A stretch of DNA of 8,536 nt, from positions 1 through 8,536 of the forward strand of contig JAJFMC010000422.1 in NCBI GenBank assembly GCA_021772365.1, read 5' to 3'. The notes under the pieces are model-generated. The model did no database searches. It was not told the origin of the DNA and was given only the letters and a program-made list of their open reading frames with translations. The position numbers and the translations under genes were made by a program. The DNA is from Chlamydiota bacterium. Lineage in GTDB: Bacteria; Chlamydiota; Chlamydiia; Chlamydiales; Criblamydiaceae. Shown here piece by piece: positions 8,012-8,536 of the stretch (positions are counted from its first letter, which is position 1; the number at the start of each line of letters is the position of its first letter).

Positions 8012-8100
8012 CGTTTCCTAAATAAAGCGCTTGTATTGAATTTTCCTTATTTCAAAATTGATCAATTGCGCAGAATGTTCAGGCGATGCCGTCAACTTAA
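8012..8100. other. AT-rich spacer between lpd and the transposase remnant
   Basis: No coding potential with a good start is visible in these 89 bases. They contain an exact 12-base palindrome (AATTGATCAATT, 8056-8067) and the left arm of a short GC hairpin near their end. No run of T after a stem is seen, so there is no convincing intrinsic terminator for the suc operon. The spacer is too short, and unlike in all three forward frames, to hold the missing N-terminus of the downstream transposase. Confidence 0.5.
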
Positions 8101-8107
8101 GGACGGC
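8088..8107. repeat. Short inverted repeat at the edge of the IS remnant
   Basis: GCCGTC (8088-8093) and GACGGC (8102-8107) are exact reverse complements separated by 8 bases, which themselves contain the palindrome CTTAAG (8096-8101). RNA from either strand could form a 6-bp GC-rich stem. There is no T-tract after it. Its position, straddling the point where transposase homology begins, suggests either the tail of a broken terminator or a piece of an IS end. Neither can be proven from the window. Confidence 0.45.
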
Positions 8108-8536
8108 CCGCTATTGATCCCAAAATTATCGTTACACTTTGGCTTTATGCCACAATTGAAGGGATAGCCAGTGCGAGAACCTTAGGAAGATACTGCCAAG
8201 AACACTATGGCTTTATTTGGATTAGGGGAGACGTAAGTATTGGCAGAAAAACATTATCAAACTTTAGAGCGGAACAAGGCGAGCTTCTTGATGATTTACT
8301 TGCCCAAAGCATTGCAATTATGTTGGAGAAAAATCTAATTAGTTTAGACGAGATAGGACAGGACGGCATGAGAGTACGGGCAAGTGCAGGGTCAGCTTCA
8401 TTCAGAAGGCTAAACACTCTCAGAGATAAATATAGGGCGGCAAAAAAATATTTAAAAGATATTCTAAAGGAAAGTGATAAAGCTGAAGATCGAATAAAAC
8501 AAAGAGAAATTAAACTAGCTGAAGAACAAACTGAAA
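8101..8536 (+). pseudogene. IS1182-family transposase, 5'-truncated, continuing past window end
   Basis: Frame 8101-8536 is open to the right edge and encodes about 145 residues of an IS1182-type transposase. It opens with GRPAIDPKIIVTLWLYATIE, the family's conserved GRPxxDP and LWLYA segment. SARTLGRYCQEH, an FIWIRGDVSI segment, the TLSNFRAEQG motif, and QDGMRVRASAGSASFRR follow; the Asp at 8362-8364 is probably the first catalytic DDE aspartate. After that comes a Lys/Glu-rich, coiled-coil-like stretch typical of the insertion before the rest of the catalytic core. A TAA at 8098-8100 lies directly before GRP. The 70 or so residues that normally precede this motif are not found in any forward frame, and lpd ends only 89 bases upstream, so the gene is truncated. 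The first in-frame ATG is at 8323, well inside the domain. The far end, with the remaining catalytic residues, is outside the window. It is most likely inactive. Confidence 0.82.

Noticed and set aside
8205..8417. Minus-strand 70-residue frame near the right end
   Set aside because: The opposite strand encodes clear IS1182 transposase motifs across the same span, so this frame is a shadow.

Overview
This window looks like the chromosome of a Gram-negative bacterium of moderate G+C content. A chlamydia-like lineage (Parachlamydiales type) is my best guess. That guess is inference only. It rests on the mix of a 2-oxoglutarate dehydrogenase operon, a lone gene resembling host-acting toxin domains, and an IS1182-type transposase remnant; no rRNA or marker gene is present. 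All recognised genes read on the + strand.

Layout. Positions 3-1172 hold the 3' part of a gene whose start lies outside the window. Its product resembles the end of a clan GH-A glycoside hydrolase barrel followed by beta-rich C-terminal domains. Positions 1272-2474 encode a 400-residue protein whose second half resembles the Tiki/TraB/ChaN/PMT-C2 superfamily, including the version found in large bacterial toxins. Its tail is very basic. Positions 2569-8011 are a compact operon, sucA-sucB-lpd, encoding all three components (E1o, E2o, E3) of the 2-oxoglutarate dehydrogenase complex, with 14-bp gaps between genes. Downstream, from about 8101 to the window end, is an IS1182-family transposase reading frame that has lost its N-terminal part.

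How the genes work together. SucA decarboxylates 2-oxoglutarate and passes the succinyl group to the lipoyl arm of SucB. SucB forms succinyl-CoA, and Lpd reoxidises the dihydrolipoyl arm with NAD+. The catalytic motifs of all three enzymes are present. The notable departure is in SucB: the E3/E1-binding domain normally found between the lipoyl and catalytic domains appears internally deleted to a remnant, so how E3 is held is an open question. The two upstream genes are not obviously linked to the TCA cycle. The second is the best candidate here for an undescribed, possibly host-directed, protein.
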